Below the pieces are notes generated by a model that did not search any database, was not told where the DNA came from, and worked only from the letters and a program-made list of their open reading frames with translations. From CAYGWP01 sp964353455 (GTDB lineage Bacteria > Planctomycetota > Phycisphaerae > FEN-1346): 20,177 bases of DNA. The stretch is from NCBI GenBank assembly GCA_964353455.1, contig CAYGWP010000103.1:1-20177 (forward strand), in the 5' to 3' direction. The position numbers were made by a program, and so were the translations under genes. Of this stretch, positions 5,968 to 13,003 are shown one piece after another. Each line of letters opens with the position of its first letter. Positions within the stretch are counted from its first letter, which is position 1.

Positions 5968-6690
5968 ATGCGACATCTTCGCCTGGCGGCAACCTGTGGG
6001 GCGGCGGCGCTGCTTCTGGCCGGACTGGCTCTGGCCAAGGAAGAGAAGCCGGTCCGCGCCGACGGCCAGCCCGCCGCCGGCCAGGAGAAACCGGCGCGTC
6101 CGACCAAGCCGCCCGAAGGCATGCGCGATGAAGGCCGCGAGGGGCACCGGCCGCCCATGCGCGTCCCGCACATCTTCCGCGACGTGACAGACCAGGACAT
6201 CGCCGATATTTTTGCGTTTGTCGATGAATACATGCCGTGGATGCGCCCGGACCTGGAGAAGACCCGCGACACCGACCCCGATCACTTCCGTCAGGTCTGC
6301 CGCAACCTGCGGTTCGAGATCGCCCAACTCAAGAACCTCAAGACCCAGGATGAGGCGGCGTTCAGGAAGGCCATCGAGGAGCGGCAGTTGCGGTATCGCG
6401 CGCAGGACCTGGCGGCCAAGGCGCGTGCCGCAACCGACCCGAAAGAGCGCGATGCGCTCGTTGAGGCCCTCCGCGCGGTTGTGGACCAACTCCTTGCGGC
6501 CGAGTTCGCCACACGCGAAGCACAGATCCGGCAACTGGAGCACCGGCTGGACGACCTGCGGCAGGAACTGAAGGTACGCGGGGCCTCGCGGCCGGCCATC
6601 GTCAACTCCCGCATCGAAGAGATGCTCAAGCCGAAACGCGAACCGGAATCCAAGCCCCGCGGCGAACCGCGCCCCACCGAAAAGCAGTAG
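5968..6690 (+). CDS. Exported helical protein of unknown function, third gene of the ECF sigma operon
   Basis: I do not recognise a named family. The 240-residue protein begins with a clear Sec signal peptide (residues 1-23, hydrophobic LAATCGAAALLLAGLALA, likely cleaved before KEE). A Pro/Gly/charged linker reaches about residue 68. Residues 73-222 are highly charged and predicted helical, with a likely coiled coil at 178-205 (AEFATREAQIRQLEHRLDDL). A basic, Pro-rich tail ends the protein. One Cys (C111) remains after processing. Its place 11 nt after the anti-sigma gene suggests it is part of the sensing system or a main target outside the inner membrane. The general design of a signal peptide plus charged helical hairpins resembles periplasmic chaperone or metal-sensor proteins such as Spy, ZraP and CnrX, but I see no diagnostic motif. 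That comparison is only a suggestion. Confidence 0.8.
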   Translation: MRHLRLAATCGAAALLLAGLALAKEEKPVRADGQPAAGQEKPARPTKPPEGMRDEGREGHRPPMRVPHIFRDVTDQDIADIFAFVDEYMPWMRPDLEKTRDTDPDHFRQVCRNLRFEIAQLKNLKTQDEAAFRKAIEERQLRYRAQDLAAKARAATDPKERDALVEALRAVVDQLLAAEFATREAQIRQLEHRLDDLRQELKVRGASRPAIVNSRIEEMLKPKREPESKPRGEPRPTEKQ

Positions 6691-6701
6691 GGGCACCTCT
6701 C

Positions 6702-6812
6702 AAGTGCGGAGTGCGGAGTTCGGAGTGCGGAGTTGAGAACTTGCAACTGCGCCGCCGTGCCTTTCACTCCGAAATGCCGTGCCTGTCACTTCGCACTCCG
6801 CACTCCGCACTT
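6702..6812. repeat. Inverted repeat of 9-bp GTGCGGAGT-type units between convergent genes
   Basis: The left arm (6702-6721) repeats GTGCGGA/GTGCGGAGT units; further GCGGAG units follow to 6734. The right arm (6793-6812) is the inverse, ACTCCGCACTCCGCAC. Arms match at 19 of 20 positions with about 71 nt between them. The repeat lies between the exported helical protein and panE, which converge here, and could end transcription from both sides. The right arm also lies within the panE reading frame and encodes part of its last residues. Confidence 0.8.
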
Positions 6813-7729
6813 CTTTTCGCCGAGACCTGTCTGACGAGTGCCGCCAGTGCGCGGCCGGCCGGCGTCGCGACGCCGTGCCGCTCGGCCTCGCGGACGATCG
6901 CCCCGTTCAGATAATCGATCTCGGTCGGCCGCCCCGCCTCCAGGTCCTGGAGCATGGAGCAGCGATTGTCGGCCGTCTTGCGGGCGGTGTCGAGGGCGGC
7001 TTCCACGGCGCTTTGGTACGGCAGCGCGATGCCCTCGGCCCGCGCCGTCGCCTCGCCCTCTTCGGCGACCGCCTGGGCCAGTGCCCGGAGCGTCGGTCGC
7101 GCGGCCACCGCGCCGTTCGTTACGCCTGCAAGGGCCGCCACCGGGTTGATCGCGGCGTTCACGATGAGTTTGCCCCACACCTGCGGCCGCATGTCGGCCT
7201 CGACGACCGCCGGCAGCCCCGCCCGGCCCAAGAGCGCCGCAACCGCTTCGGCCGCGGCGCCGCCCGGACGACCGACGTAACCCACGTGGATCTTGAGGTT
7301 GGCGACGTGGGCGACCTCCCCCTCGGCCACAACGTTGGCCCCCTGGTAGATGACGCCCGTGATGACGTCCGTCCGCGGGAGGGCCTGCGCCACCTCTTCC
7401 GTGACGCCAAGGCCGTTCTGGATGGTGACGAGCGGGGCATCGGCGATCCACCTGGCGGCGGCCCCGGCGGCCGTCCGCGCCGCGTGGGCCTTCGTGGCCA
7501 GGATGACGAAGTCCGGCGGTTCATCCGGCGCAAGGCGAACGGGAATCCGCGCTTCCAGGTCGCCGGCGGGCGTATGGATGATGATCGGCCGCGCGCCCAG
7601 CCGCTCGGCCCTCTCCGCGCGGTGGTCGATGAGTGTGATGCGGGCCGACGCCCTCGCCAGGCGCACCGCCATCATGCACCCGATGGCGCCGGGGCCGATC
7701 ACAACGACATGCTTGGAAGGGCGGGCCAT
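6764..7729 (-). CDS. panE: 2-dehydropantoate 2-reductase (ketopantoate reductase) family protein
   Basis: The 321-residue cytoplasmic protein fits ApbA/PanE. The N-terminal Rossmann fold has GPGAIGC (12-18) for NADPH. LATKAH (78-82) includes the conserved K80, and QNGLG (104-108) follows. The C-terminal helical domain has the catalytic K187 in WGKLIVNAAINP with N191 and N195, and the PTEIDYLNG motif (269-276). It would reduce ketopantoate to pantoate for CoA synthesis, although paralogues act on other 2-oxo acids. ATG 7729 follows the ferredoxin stop by 5 nt without a clear binding site, so translation is probably coupled. The natural family end is near residue 302. The last 19 residues or so (from SAKRSAECG) are encoded by the intergenic repeat at 6793-6812 and its flanks, and look like an accidental extension. 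Confidence 0.9.
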   Translation of the reverse strand: MARPSKHVVVIGPGAIGCMMAVRLARASARITLIDHRAERAERLGARPIIIHTPAGDLEARIPVRLAPDEPPDFVILATKAHAARTAAGAAARWIADAPLVTIQNGLGVTEEVAQALPRTDVITGVIYQGANVVAEGEVAHVANLKIHVGYVGRPGGAAAEAVAALLGRAGLPAVVEADMRPQVWGKLIVNAAINPVAALAGVTNGAVAARPTLRALAQAVAEEGEATARAEGIALPYQSAVEAALDTARKTADNRCSMLQDLEAGRPTEIDYLNGAIVREAERHGVATPAGRALAALVRQVSAKRSAECGVRSDRHGISE

Positions 7730-7734
7730 GGCCG

Positions 7735-8088
7735 CTACGGATGCGCCCGCATCCGGGCCTGCCCGCGCTCGGAGGTGTGCTTGACCGGTTTCGGGATGCG
7801 GACCGTCACGTCCCCCAGGACCCTCGCGGTGCATGCGGTGCGGACGGCGGGGCCGGCCTTGAGTTCCGCAAGCAGCGTCCGCTCGCCCTGGGTCACGGGC
7901 GACAGGTTTTCGGCGCCCTGGACAACCTCGACGCAGCAGTTGCCGCACTCGTGTCGTCCCTCGCAGAGTTCGCCGACGAAGAAATCTTCGGGCACCATCT
8001 CGGCGGCCTCGTCGGCGGCGGCCAGCAGGCTGGCGCCGCGCGGCACGTCCAGGCAAAGGTCAAACGGCAAGAACGTAACGAGCGGCAT
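7735..8088 (-). CDS. [2Fe-2S] ferredoxin-like protein
   Basis: The 117-residue protein has the plant/adrenodoxin-type ferredoxin pattern. C42-x5-C48-x2-C51 lies in the cluster-binding loop, with a fourth ligand C86 in AVRTACTARV, 34 residues after C51; C52 is an extra Cys. This spacing fits the adrenodoxin-like class better than the plant C-x4-C-x2-C class. An early strand-turn-strand and a DEAAE helix precede the loop, as in the beta-grasp fold. It would carry single electrons in the cytoplasm; its partner is unknown. ATG 8088 is 8 nt after the stop of the SurA-like gene, and GGGGG (8097-8093) overlapping that stop is the binding site. The C-terminal 15 residues are basic and not typical of the fold. 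It is co-directional with panE, but no known pathway joins the two. Confidence 0.85.
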   Translation of the reverse strand: MPLVTFLPFDLCLDVPRGASLLAAADEAAEMVPEDFFVGELCEGRHECGNCCVEVVQGAENLSPVTQGERTLLAELKAGPAVRTACTARVLGDVTVRIPKPVKHTSERGQARMRAHP

Positions 8089-8096
8089 GGGGCCCC

Positions 8097-9347
8097 CTAC
8101 AGGTTCTCCATCATCACGCGCACGTACGACTGCTCATACAACTGTTGGATATATTTCGAGACCAGGTCGTTGAACTTCTTGTCCTTCAGTTCGTCCTCCA
8201 GGTCGTTCTGGACCTCGGTGAACGGCACGGTGCGGGCCTCGTGGCGTTCGGCGGCCTTGACGACGTAAAAGGCGTCGTTGGTCTCGATGAACGGCCCGAT
8301 CTCCCCGGCAGCCAGCCGGAACAGGGCGTCATCGACCGCCATGACGCGGAACGACCCCTGCGTCACGTTGCCCCAGTCGCCGCCCTTCCCGGCCATCGGG
8401 TCGTGGCTGTACCGCTGGGCCAGTCGCCCGAAGTCCTCGCCGGACCTGGCCCGCTCATAGACCGCAAGCGCCAGCGTCCGCGCCTGCTCCGGCGTTGCCG
8501 ACTCGCTCTTCTTGATCATGATCAGCGCCAGCCGCACCTGCATCGGCCGCTGGTACCGCTCGGCCTTGACCTTGTCATAGTAGCCCAGAAGTTCGCCGTG
8601 AGTGACGTGGACGGCCGGGGCGATCTTCTCCCTGAGATACCGCTGGATGAGCATCCGCTCTCGCTGCCTGTTCTTCTCGGCCTCAATGGTGGACCCCTGG
8701 CTCTTCATTTTCACTTCCAGGGAATGCGTGCTGCCTGCCTCGGACGCCATGTCCTTGACGTTCTGGCCGAGGACGGCCTCGACCTCCTTCTTCTGCTCGT
8801 CGGTCAGGTTCGTCTTGGCCGCCTGGACGACGAGGCGGTGGCTGATGGCCTCGCGGAGTTTCATGTCGACGACCTGTCGGCAGCGGCTCTCGAAGGCGTC
8901 GGCCGAGAATTCGCGGCGCCACTGCTCCATCTGCGGGCGCAGGGGGCCGAGGATATCTTCGCGCGTGATGACCTCGTCGTTGACTTCGGCCAGGACCGTA
9001 TCGACGAGACGCGGGGCGCCGTCGTCGCTCGGCGCCATGACGGGCGGCCGCTCCGCCGCCACAGGCAGTTTCACCCCGTCGAGGCGGGCCTCGTACTTTG
9101 TCTCGCGGCCGGGAAGTGAGGCAGGCGCCGCCGGAGGCGGAGGCGGGGCACTGTCTCTCGTCCGCGCGATCGGCGCGTCGGCCGCATAGACCGGGCTGAT
9201 CTGGCCAGTCGGCACGTCGCCGGCGCGGGCCTCGCCCGATGCGGCAGGCAGGCGCGGCGAAAGCGGCCCCAGGTTGCGGCTGCGGTCGCAACCCGCGGCC
9301 GCGAGGGCAATGAGCAACGCCGCCGCTATCGAAATCCATACGCGCAT
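8097..9347 (-). CDS. SurA/PrsA-like peptidylprolyl isomerase lipoprotein
   Basis: The 416-residue protein starts with MRVWISIAAALLIALAAAGC: a short basic end, a hydrophobic core and a lipobox with C20 as the likely lipidated Cys. A Pro/Ala-rich linker follows (about 30-112, with five consecutive Pro). A SurA N-like chaperone domain begins at DTVLAEVNDEVITREDI (116-132) and continues through long charged helices to about 265. A parvulin (PPIC) domain spans about 268-368, with LAQRYSHDPMAGKGGDWG (309-326) as its signature. A C-terminal helix closes the fold. It should assist folding of exported or outer-membrane proteins. The ATG at 9347 is preceded by AGGTG and gives the lipoprotein signal. 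An upstream in-frame start would translate the palindromic repeat at 9368-9456 and is rejected. mfd lies 124 nt upstream; the ferredoxin gene follows by 8 nt. Confidence 0.92.
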   Translation of the reverse strand: MRVWISIAAALLIALAAAGCDRSRNLGPLSPRLPAASGEARAGDVPTGQISPVYAADAPIARTRDSAPPPPPAAPASLPGRETKYEARLDGVKLPVAAERPPVMAPSDDGAPRLVDTVLAEVNDEVITREDILGPLRPQMEQWRREFSADAFESRCRQVVDMKLREAISHRLVVQAAKTNLTDEQKKEVEAVLGQNVKDMASEAGSTHSLEVKMKSQGSTIEAEKNRQRERMLIQRYLREKIAPAVHVTHGELLGYYDKVKAERYQRPMQVRLALIMIKKSESATPEQARTLALAVYERARSGEDFGRLAQRYSHDPMAGKGGDWGNVTQGSFRVMAVDDALFRLAAGEIGPFIETNDAFYVVKAAERHEARTVPFTEVQNDLEDELKDKKFNDLVSKYIQQLYEQSYVRVMMENL

Positions 9348-9367
9348 GCCGCACCTGTGACTGCGCC

Positions 9368-9456
9368 GGGTGGCACGGCCACGCTGTGCCGTTGCGTGGC
9401 CGCGGTAGCCGCTACGGGGGTAGCCACGGCCACGCAAAAGCGTGGCCGTGCCACCC
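9368..9456. repeat. 89-bp palindromic repeat, copy B
   Basis: This is the same family as 494-582, in inverted orientation and of identical length. The ends GGGTGGCACGGCCACGC and GCGTGGCCGTGCCACCC pair perfectly over 17 bp, and an inner stem pairs TGCGTGGCCGCGG with CCACGGCCACGCA apart from one mismatch. It occupies most of the gap between mfd and the SurA-like gene, both read leftward. A transcript through it would form a very stable hairpin that could lower expression of the downstream genes or protect the mfd message. Confidence 0.87.
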
Positions 9457-9471
9457 GTGCAGGGAAACATT

Positions 9472-12400
9472 CTATTTCGGAACCGAGGGCCGAGCAAGAA
9501 CCTTCTTCAGCAGGGCCAGGGCCGGAAGCGGCCCGCGGTCCTCCCGCAGCCGCCAGACCACCGTGTGCGGGTCAAGGACGCGGATCACCCCGGCATCGCG
9601 GACCTCGGCATCGCTGGTCTTCCCGAAGAGCGGGCCAACCACGGTCACGTCTTCAAGCGTAATCGTCAGGTCGGCCCCGCGGCGATGGACGGAAAGGATG
9701 CCCGCCCGCCCGGCCGCCACGCGGACTTCCTCCAGATCGATCAGCCGCCGCACCTCTTCCGGCAGCGGGCCGTACATGTCCTCGATCTCTGCGGCCACCT
9801 CGGCGAGGGTGGCGGACCGCGCCGCCCGCTGGACCTGCCGGTAAAGTGCGATCCGCTGCGTCTCGGTCGGGACGTAGTGAGCGGGGATGAAGGCCGAGAC
9901 CTCCAGTTGAATGTCGGCCCGCCGCACCTCCGCGACCGGCTGACCGCGGAGCCGGCGCACCGCCGCATCGAGGAGTTGGCAGTACATCTCGTATCCGATG
10001 GCCTGGATATGGCCCGACTGCTCGTGTCCGATGATGTTGCCCGCCCCGCGGATTTCGAGGTCCCTCATGGCGATCTGGAACCCCGCCCCCAGTTCGGCGT
10101 ACTGCTCGATTGCCCGCAGTCGCTTGGCCGCCGCCGGCGTCGCCAGCCGGTCCTCCGGCAACAGCAGGTAGCAGTACGCCCGGTGCTTGTAGCGTCCGAC
10201 GCGGCCGCGCAACTGGTGCAGGTCGGCCAGGCCGTATCGGTCGGCATCATGGATAAACATCGTGTTGGCGCGCGGCACGTCGAGGCCCGACTCGATGATC
10301 GTGGTCGAGACCAGGACATCCACGTGGCCGGCGAAGAACCGCAGCATCCGGTCTTCCAGTTCGTGCTCGTTCATCTGACCGTGGGCCCACTCGACCCGCG
10401 CCTCGGGCACGAGGGCCTTGACGCGGTCCGTCGCCTCCTTGATGCTGCGGACGCGGTTGTGGACGAAGAAGACCTGCCCGTCGCGGGCAAGTTCCCGGAG
10501 GATGCCCTGGCGGATGCGGTCATCGTCCCAGGGGCAGACCTCGGTGCGGACAGCGCGGCGGTCCTGCGGCGGCGTGGTCAGGCTCGATATGTCGCGGATA
10601 CCCAGGAGCGACATGTGGAGCGTCCGCGGGATCGGCGTCGCCGTCAGCGTCAGCACATCCACCAGTTGCCGCATGCGCTTCAGGCGTTCCTTGTGCTCGA
10701 CGCCGAACCGCTGCTCCTCATCCACCACGAGGAGCCCCAGGTCGGCCGGGTCCACATCCCCCTGAAGCAGGCGGTGCGTGCCGATCAGCACATCCACTTG
10801 GCCGATGCGGAACCGCTTGAGGATCTCGGCCTGCTCGCCACGGGTCTGGAACCGGCAGAGCATCTCCACCACGACGGGGTAGTCGGCCATCCGCTCGCGG
10901 AACGTGCGGACGTGCTGCTCCGTCAGGACGGTCGTCGGCACGAGCACGGCCACCTGCTTGCCCGCCTCGACCGCCTTGAACGCCGCCCGGATCGCCAGTT
11001 CCGTCTTGCCGTAACCCACATCGCCGCAGACCAGCCGGTCCATCGGCCGCGCCGACTGCATGTCGCGCTTGATCTCGTGCATGGCGGCCAACTGGTCTTC
11101 CGTCTCGGGATACGGAAACGATGCCTCGAACTCCTTCTGCCAGAGGCTGTCTTCCGGGTACACGATGCCGGGCCGCGACTGTCGCAGGGCCTGGACACGC
11201 AGGAGTTCCACCGCGAAGTTCTCGACGGCTGATTCCGCGCGACGCTTCTTCTCGCCCCACGCCTTGCCGCCCACCCGCGAGAGTTGCGGCCGGCCCTTGA
11301 AGCCGCCGATGTACTTCTGCACCAGGTCGATCTGCGACGCCGGAACGTACACCTTCACGTCGTCGCGGAACTGGACCGCCAGGTAATCTTCGGTCTTGCC
11401 GGCCGCGGCGGAAGGGACTGTCCCCTCCGCCCCCGGCTTTAGGGTCTTCATGCCGAGATACTTGCCGATGCCGTGCACGACGTGGACGACGTAGTCTCCG
11501 CGCTTCAGGTCCAGCCAGGTGTCGATCGCGCGTGTCTCGATGCGCGACCGCATCCGCCGCCGGTCGTGGTATCGGTGGAAGCCCTCGTGGTTCGCCAGGA
11601 CGAAGAGGTTCTCGGCAACGAGGCGGAACCCCGTGCCCAGGCGCCCGATGCCGAGGCGTATGCGTCCGCGCGGCGCCTCATCCAGCGTCGAGAGGATCTC
11701 GGCCAGTCGCTGCCGCTCGCCTTCATTATCCGAGAAGAGCAGCACCTCGTTCTCGGCGGCAAGTTCGGCGAGTTCCTCGCGGACCGTCTCGGCCTTGCCC
11801 GAGAGCGGCGGCGGACTCTCGGTCCGAAGCGCGAAGGCATCGCTTGTGCCGCTCGTCGTGAAACTCGACAGGTCGAGGCGCCTGAACTCGCGGGCCTGCC
11901 GCACCACCGCCTCGAAGGAATACACGCCCACGGGCGAGGCCAGCCGGGCGACGAACGAACGCCCGACCTCCGCGATCTCAAGCGGGTCCTGCCAGACAAT
12001 CCACGCATCGCGCGGAAGGTACTCCATCAGGTTCGTCGTGGTCTCGGGCGCGGTCGGGCCGCCCTTGCCCGTGGGAAGGAACGAGATGGCCGCGCGCTCG
12101 CGGTCGTCCAGCGACCGCTGCGTCGCCGGGTCGAACGTGCGGAGGCTCTCCAGCGTGTCGCCGAAGAACTCCAGCCGATACGGGGCCGGCGCAGTCGGGG
12201 CGAACACGTCGATTATGCCGCCGCGCGCCGCATACTGGCCGGGTTCCAGCACAAGTCCGGCGGGGCGGAAGCCGCGCTCGGCCAGCCAGCGGCGGAGTTC
12301 CGCGAGACTGTACTCGCGGCCGACGACCAGTTCCAGCGTGTTCTCCGCAAGGTGCCGCGGCGACGGCACAGGCTGCATGAGCGCCTGAATGGTCGTCACA

Positions 12401-12840
12401 AGCACGCGCGGCGGGCGCGATTCGTCGGGTGGCATGCCCGCGGCGTCTTCACGTGAGGGGTCTCGCGCCTTTTCGCCCGCCGCGGCCAGCCACTTCAGGA
12501 CCCGCAGCCGGTCGGCGAGAATCTCGTCCGACACATCCGCCTCGGTCGGCAGCGCCTCCCACGCCGGGAAGACCGCCGGGTCGATGTCGGCAAAGAGGCG
12601 CCAGTCATCCCGCGCAGCATCAACCGAGTCGATGTGCGCCAGGCAATAGACGAGCGTGCTGGGACAATCAGGAATGAGGGCCGCGGCCAGGGCCGGCGCG
12701 CTTGATCCCCACAGGCCCTCGACGCTAGCCCGCCCCTCCCCGCGGAGGGTCTCGCGGACGACCTCGACGACCTCCTGCCGGGCGAAGCACTGCCGCACCG
12801 CCTCGCCCGTAGCCTGGATGTCCGCCCGGCCTTCGGCCAT
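9472..12840 (-). CDS. mfd: Transcription-repair coupling factor Mfd
   Basis: The 1122-residue ATP-dependent DNA translocase removes stalled RNA polymerase and recruits UvrA to the lesion. All usual parts are present. The UvrB-like N-terminal module (about 1-350) includes GGIIDVFAP. The RNA polymerase-interacting domain begins near 440 with DLKRGDYVVHVVHGIGKYLG. The RecG-like helicase core has Walker A GDVGYGKTE (about 604-612), DEEQRFG (about 707), TATPIPRTL and the RGRVGR motif. The TRG motif GAGNIIGHEQSGH lies near 931, followed by the C-terminal D7 domain. The length is normal (E. coli 1148). ATG 12840 is chosen because a strong promoter lies at 12864-12892; a TTG at 12885 in the same frame would lie within that promoter's spacer. 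There is no clear Shine-Dalgarno in the short leader. Adjacency to a surA-like gene also occurs in some other bacterial lineages. Confidence 0.97.
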   Translation of the reverse strand: MAEGRADIQATGEAVRQCFARQEVVEVVRETLRGEGRASVEGLWGSSAPALAAALIPDCPSTLVYCLAHIDSVDAARDDWRLFADIDPAVFPAWEALPTEADVSDEILADRLRVLKWLAAAGEKARDPSREDAAGMPPDESRPPRVLVTTIQALMQPVPSPRHLAENTLELVVGREYSLAELRRWLAERGFRPAGLVLEPGQYAARGGIIDVFAPTAPAPYRLEFFGDTLESLRTFDPATQRSLDDRERAAISFLPTGKGGPTAPETTTNLMEYLPRDAWIVWQDPLEIAEVGRSFVARLASPVGVYSFEAVVRQAREFRRLDLSSFTTSGTSDAFALRTESPPPLSGKAETVREELAELAAENEVLLFSDNEGERQRLAEILSTLDEAPRGRIRLGIGRLGTGFRLVAENLFVLANHEGFHRYHDRRRMRSRIETRAIDTWLDLKRGDYVVHVVHGIGKYLGMKTLKPGAEGTVPSAAAGKTEDYLAVQFRDDVKVYVPASQIDLVQKYIGGFKGRPQLSRVGGKAWGEKKRRAESAVENFAVELLRVQALRQSRPGIVYPEDSLWQKEFEASFPYPETEDQLAAMHEIKRDMQSARPMDRLVCGDVGYGKTELAIRAAFKAVEAGKQVAVLVPTTVLTEQHVRTFRERMADYPVVVEMLCRFQTRGEQAEILKRFRIGQVDVLIGTHRLLQGDVDPADLGLLVVDEEQRFGVEHKERLKRMRQLVDVLTLTATPIPRTLHMSLLGIRDISSLTTPPQDRRAVRTEVCPWDDDRIRQGILRELARDGQVFFVHNRVRSIKEATDRVKALVPEARVEWAHGQMNEHELEDRMLRFFAGHVDVLVSTTIIESGLDVPRANTMFIHDADRYGLADLHQLRGRVGRYKHRAYCYLLLPEDRLATPAAAKRLRAIEQYAELGAGFQIAMRDLEIRGAGNIIGHEQSGHIQAIGYEMYCQLLDAAVRRLRGQPVAEVRRADIQLEVSAFIPAHYVPTETQRIALYRQVQRAARSATLAEVAAEIEDMYGPLPEEVRRLIDLEEVRVAAGRAGILSVHRRGADLTITLEDVTVVGPLFGKTSDAEVRDAGVIRVLDPHTVVWRLREDRGPLPALALLKKVLARPSVPK

Positions 12841-12863
12841 AAAGACCGCAGAATACCGAACGC

Positions 12864-12892
12864 ATTGTAGCCGCACGCCGCGCAAGGGTCAA
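12864..12892 (-). promoter_or_regulatory. Sigma70-like promoter for mfd
   Basis: On the minus strand, TTGACC (12892-12887, five of six) is separated by exactly 17 bp from TACAAT (12869-12864, five of six). Transcription should begin near 12857, leaving a leader of about 17 nt before ATG 12840. This is the best-looking promoter in the window and rules out the TTG at 12885 as the mfd start. Confidence 0.72.
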
Positions 12893-12932
12893 TCAATCGA
12901 GGGCCGCGTGGGGGAAAACGCCGCGCTGCGTC

Positions 12933-12962
12933 TTGACGGCAGCCGGCCGTGCGCGACACAAT
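12933..12962 (+). promoter_or_regulatory. Probable sigma70-like promoter for the heparinase-like gene
   Basis: TTGACG (12933-12938, five of six) is followed by an 18-bp spacer and CACAAT (12957-12962, four of six). Start would be near 12969, giving a leader of about 35 nt that includes the GGGAG site before ATG 13004. Confidence 0.45.
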
Positions 12963-13003
12963 GCCCGCACACGTCCGGCCGGAAACGGGAGCGGGAGCAA
13001 CCC

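Larger units (their letters stand above)
12841..13003. other. Divergent regulatory region between mfd and the heparinase-like gene
   Basis: This 163-bp gap separates two divergent genes and carries a readable promoter for each strand (separate entries). The promoters point away from each other and are about 40 bp apart between their -35 boxes. I see no clear operator repeat or riboswitch here. Confidence 0.6.

Noticed and set aside
6702..6812. Possible CRISPR array from the repeated GTGCGGAGT units
   Set aside because: Units are about 9 bp, without regular spacers, and form two inverse arms. There are no cas genes.
9348..9497. N-terminal extension of the SurA-like protein
   Set aside because: The extra residues come from the palindromic repeat and would bury the lipoprotein signal, which starts cleanly at 9347.
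9442..11232. Long open frame on the plus strand opposite mfd
   Set aside because: It is the complement of a strongly conserved mfd, with no domain or start site of its own.
12841..12885. TTG start for mfd at 12885
   Set aside because: It lies within the spacer of a strong promoter that would start transcription downstream of it.
12656..13003. Upstream extension of the heparinase-like protein
   Set aside because: It would overlap the mfd 5' end and place about 116 residues before a clear signal peptide that begins at 13004.
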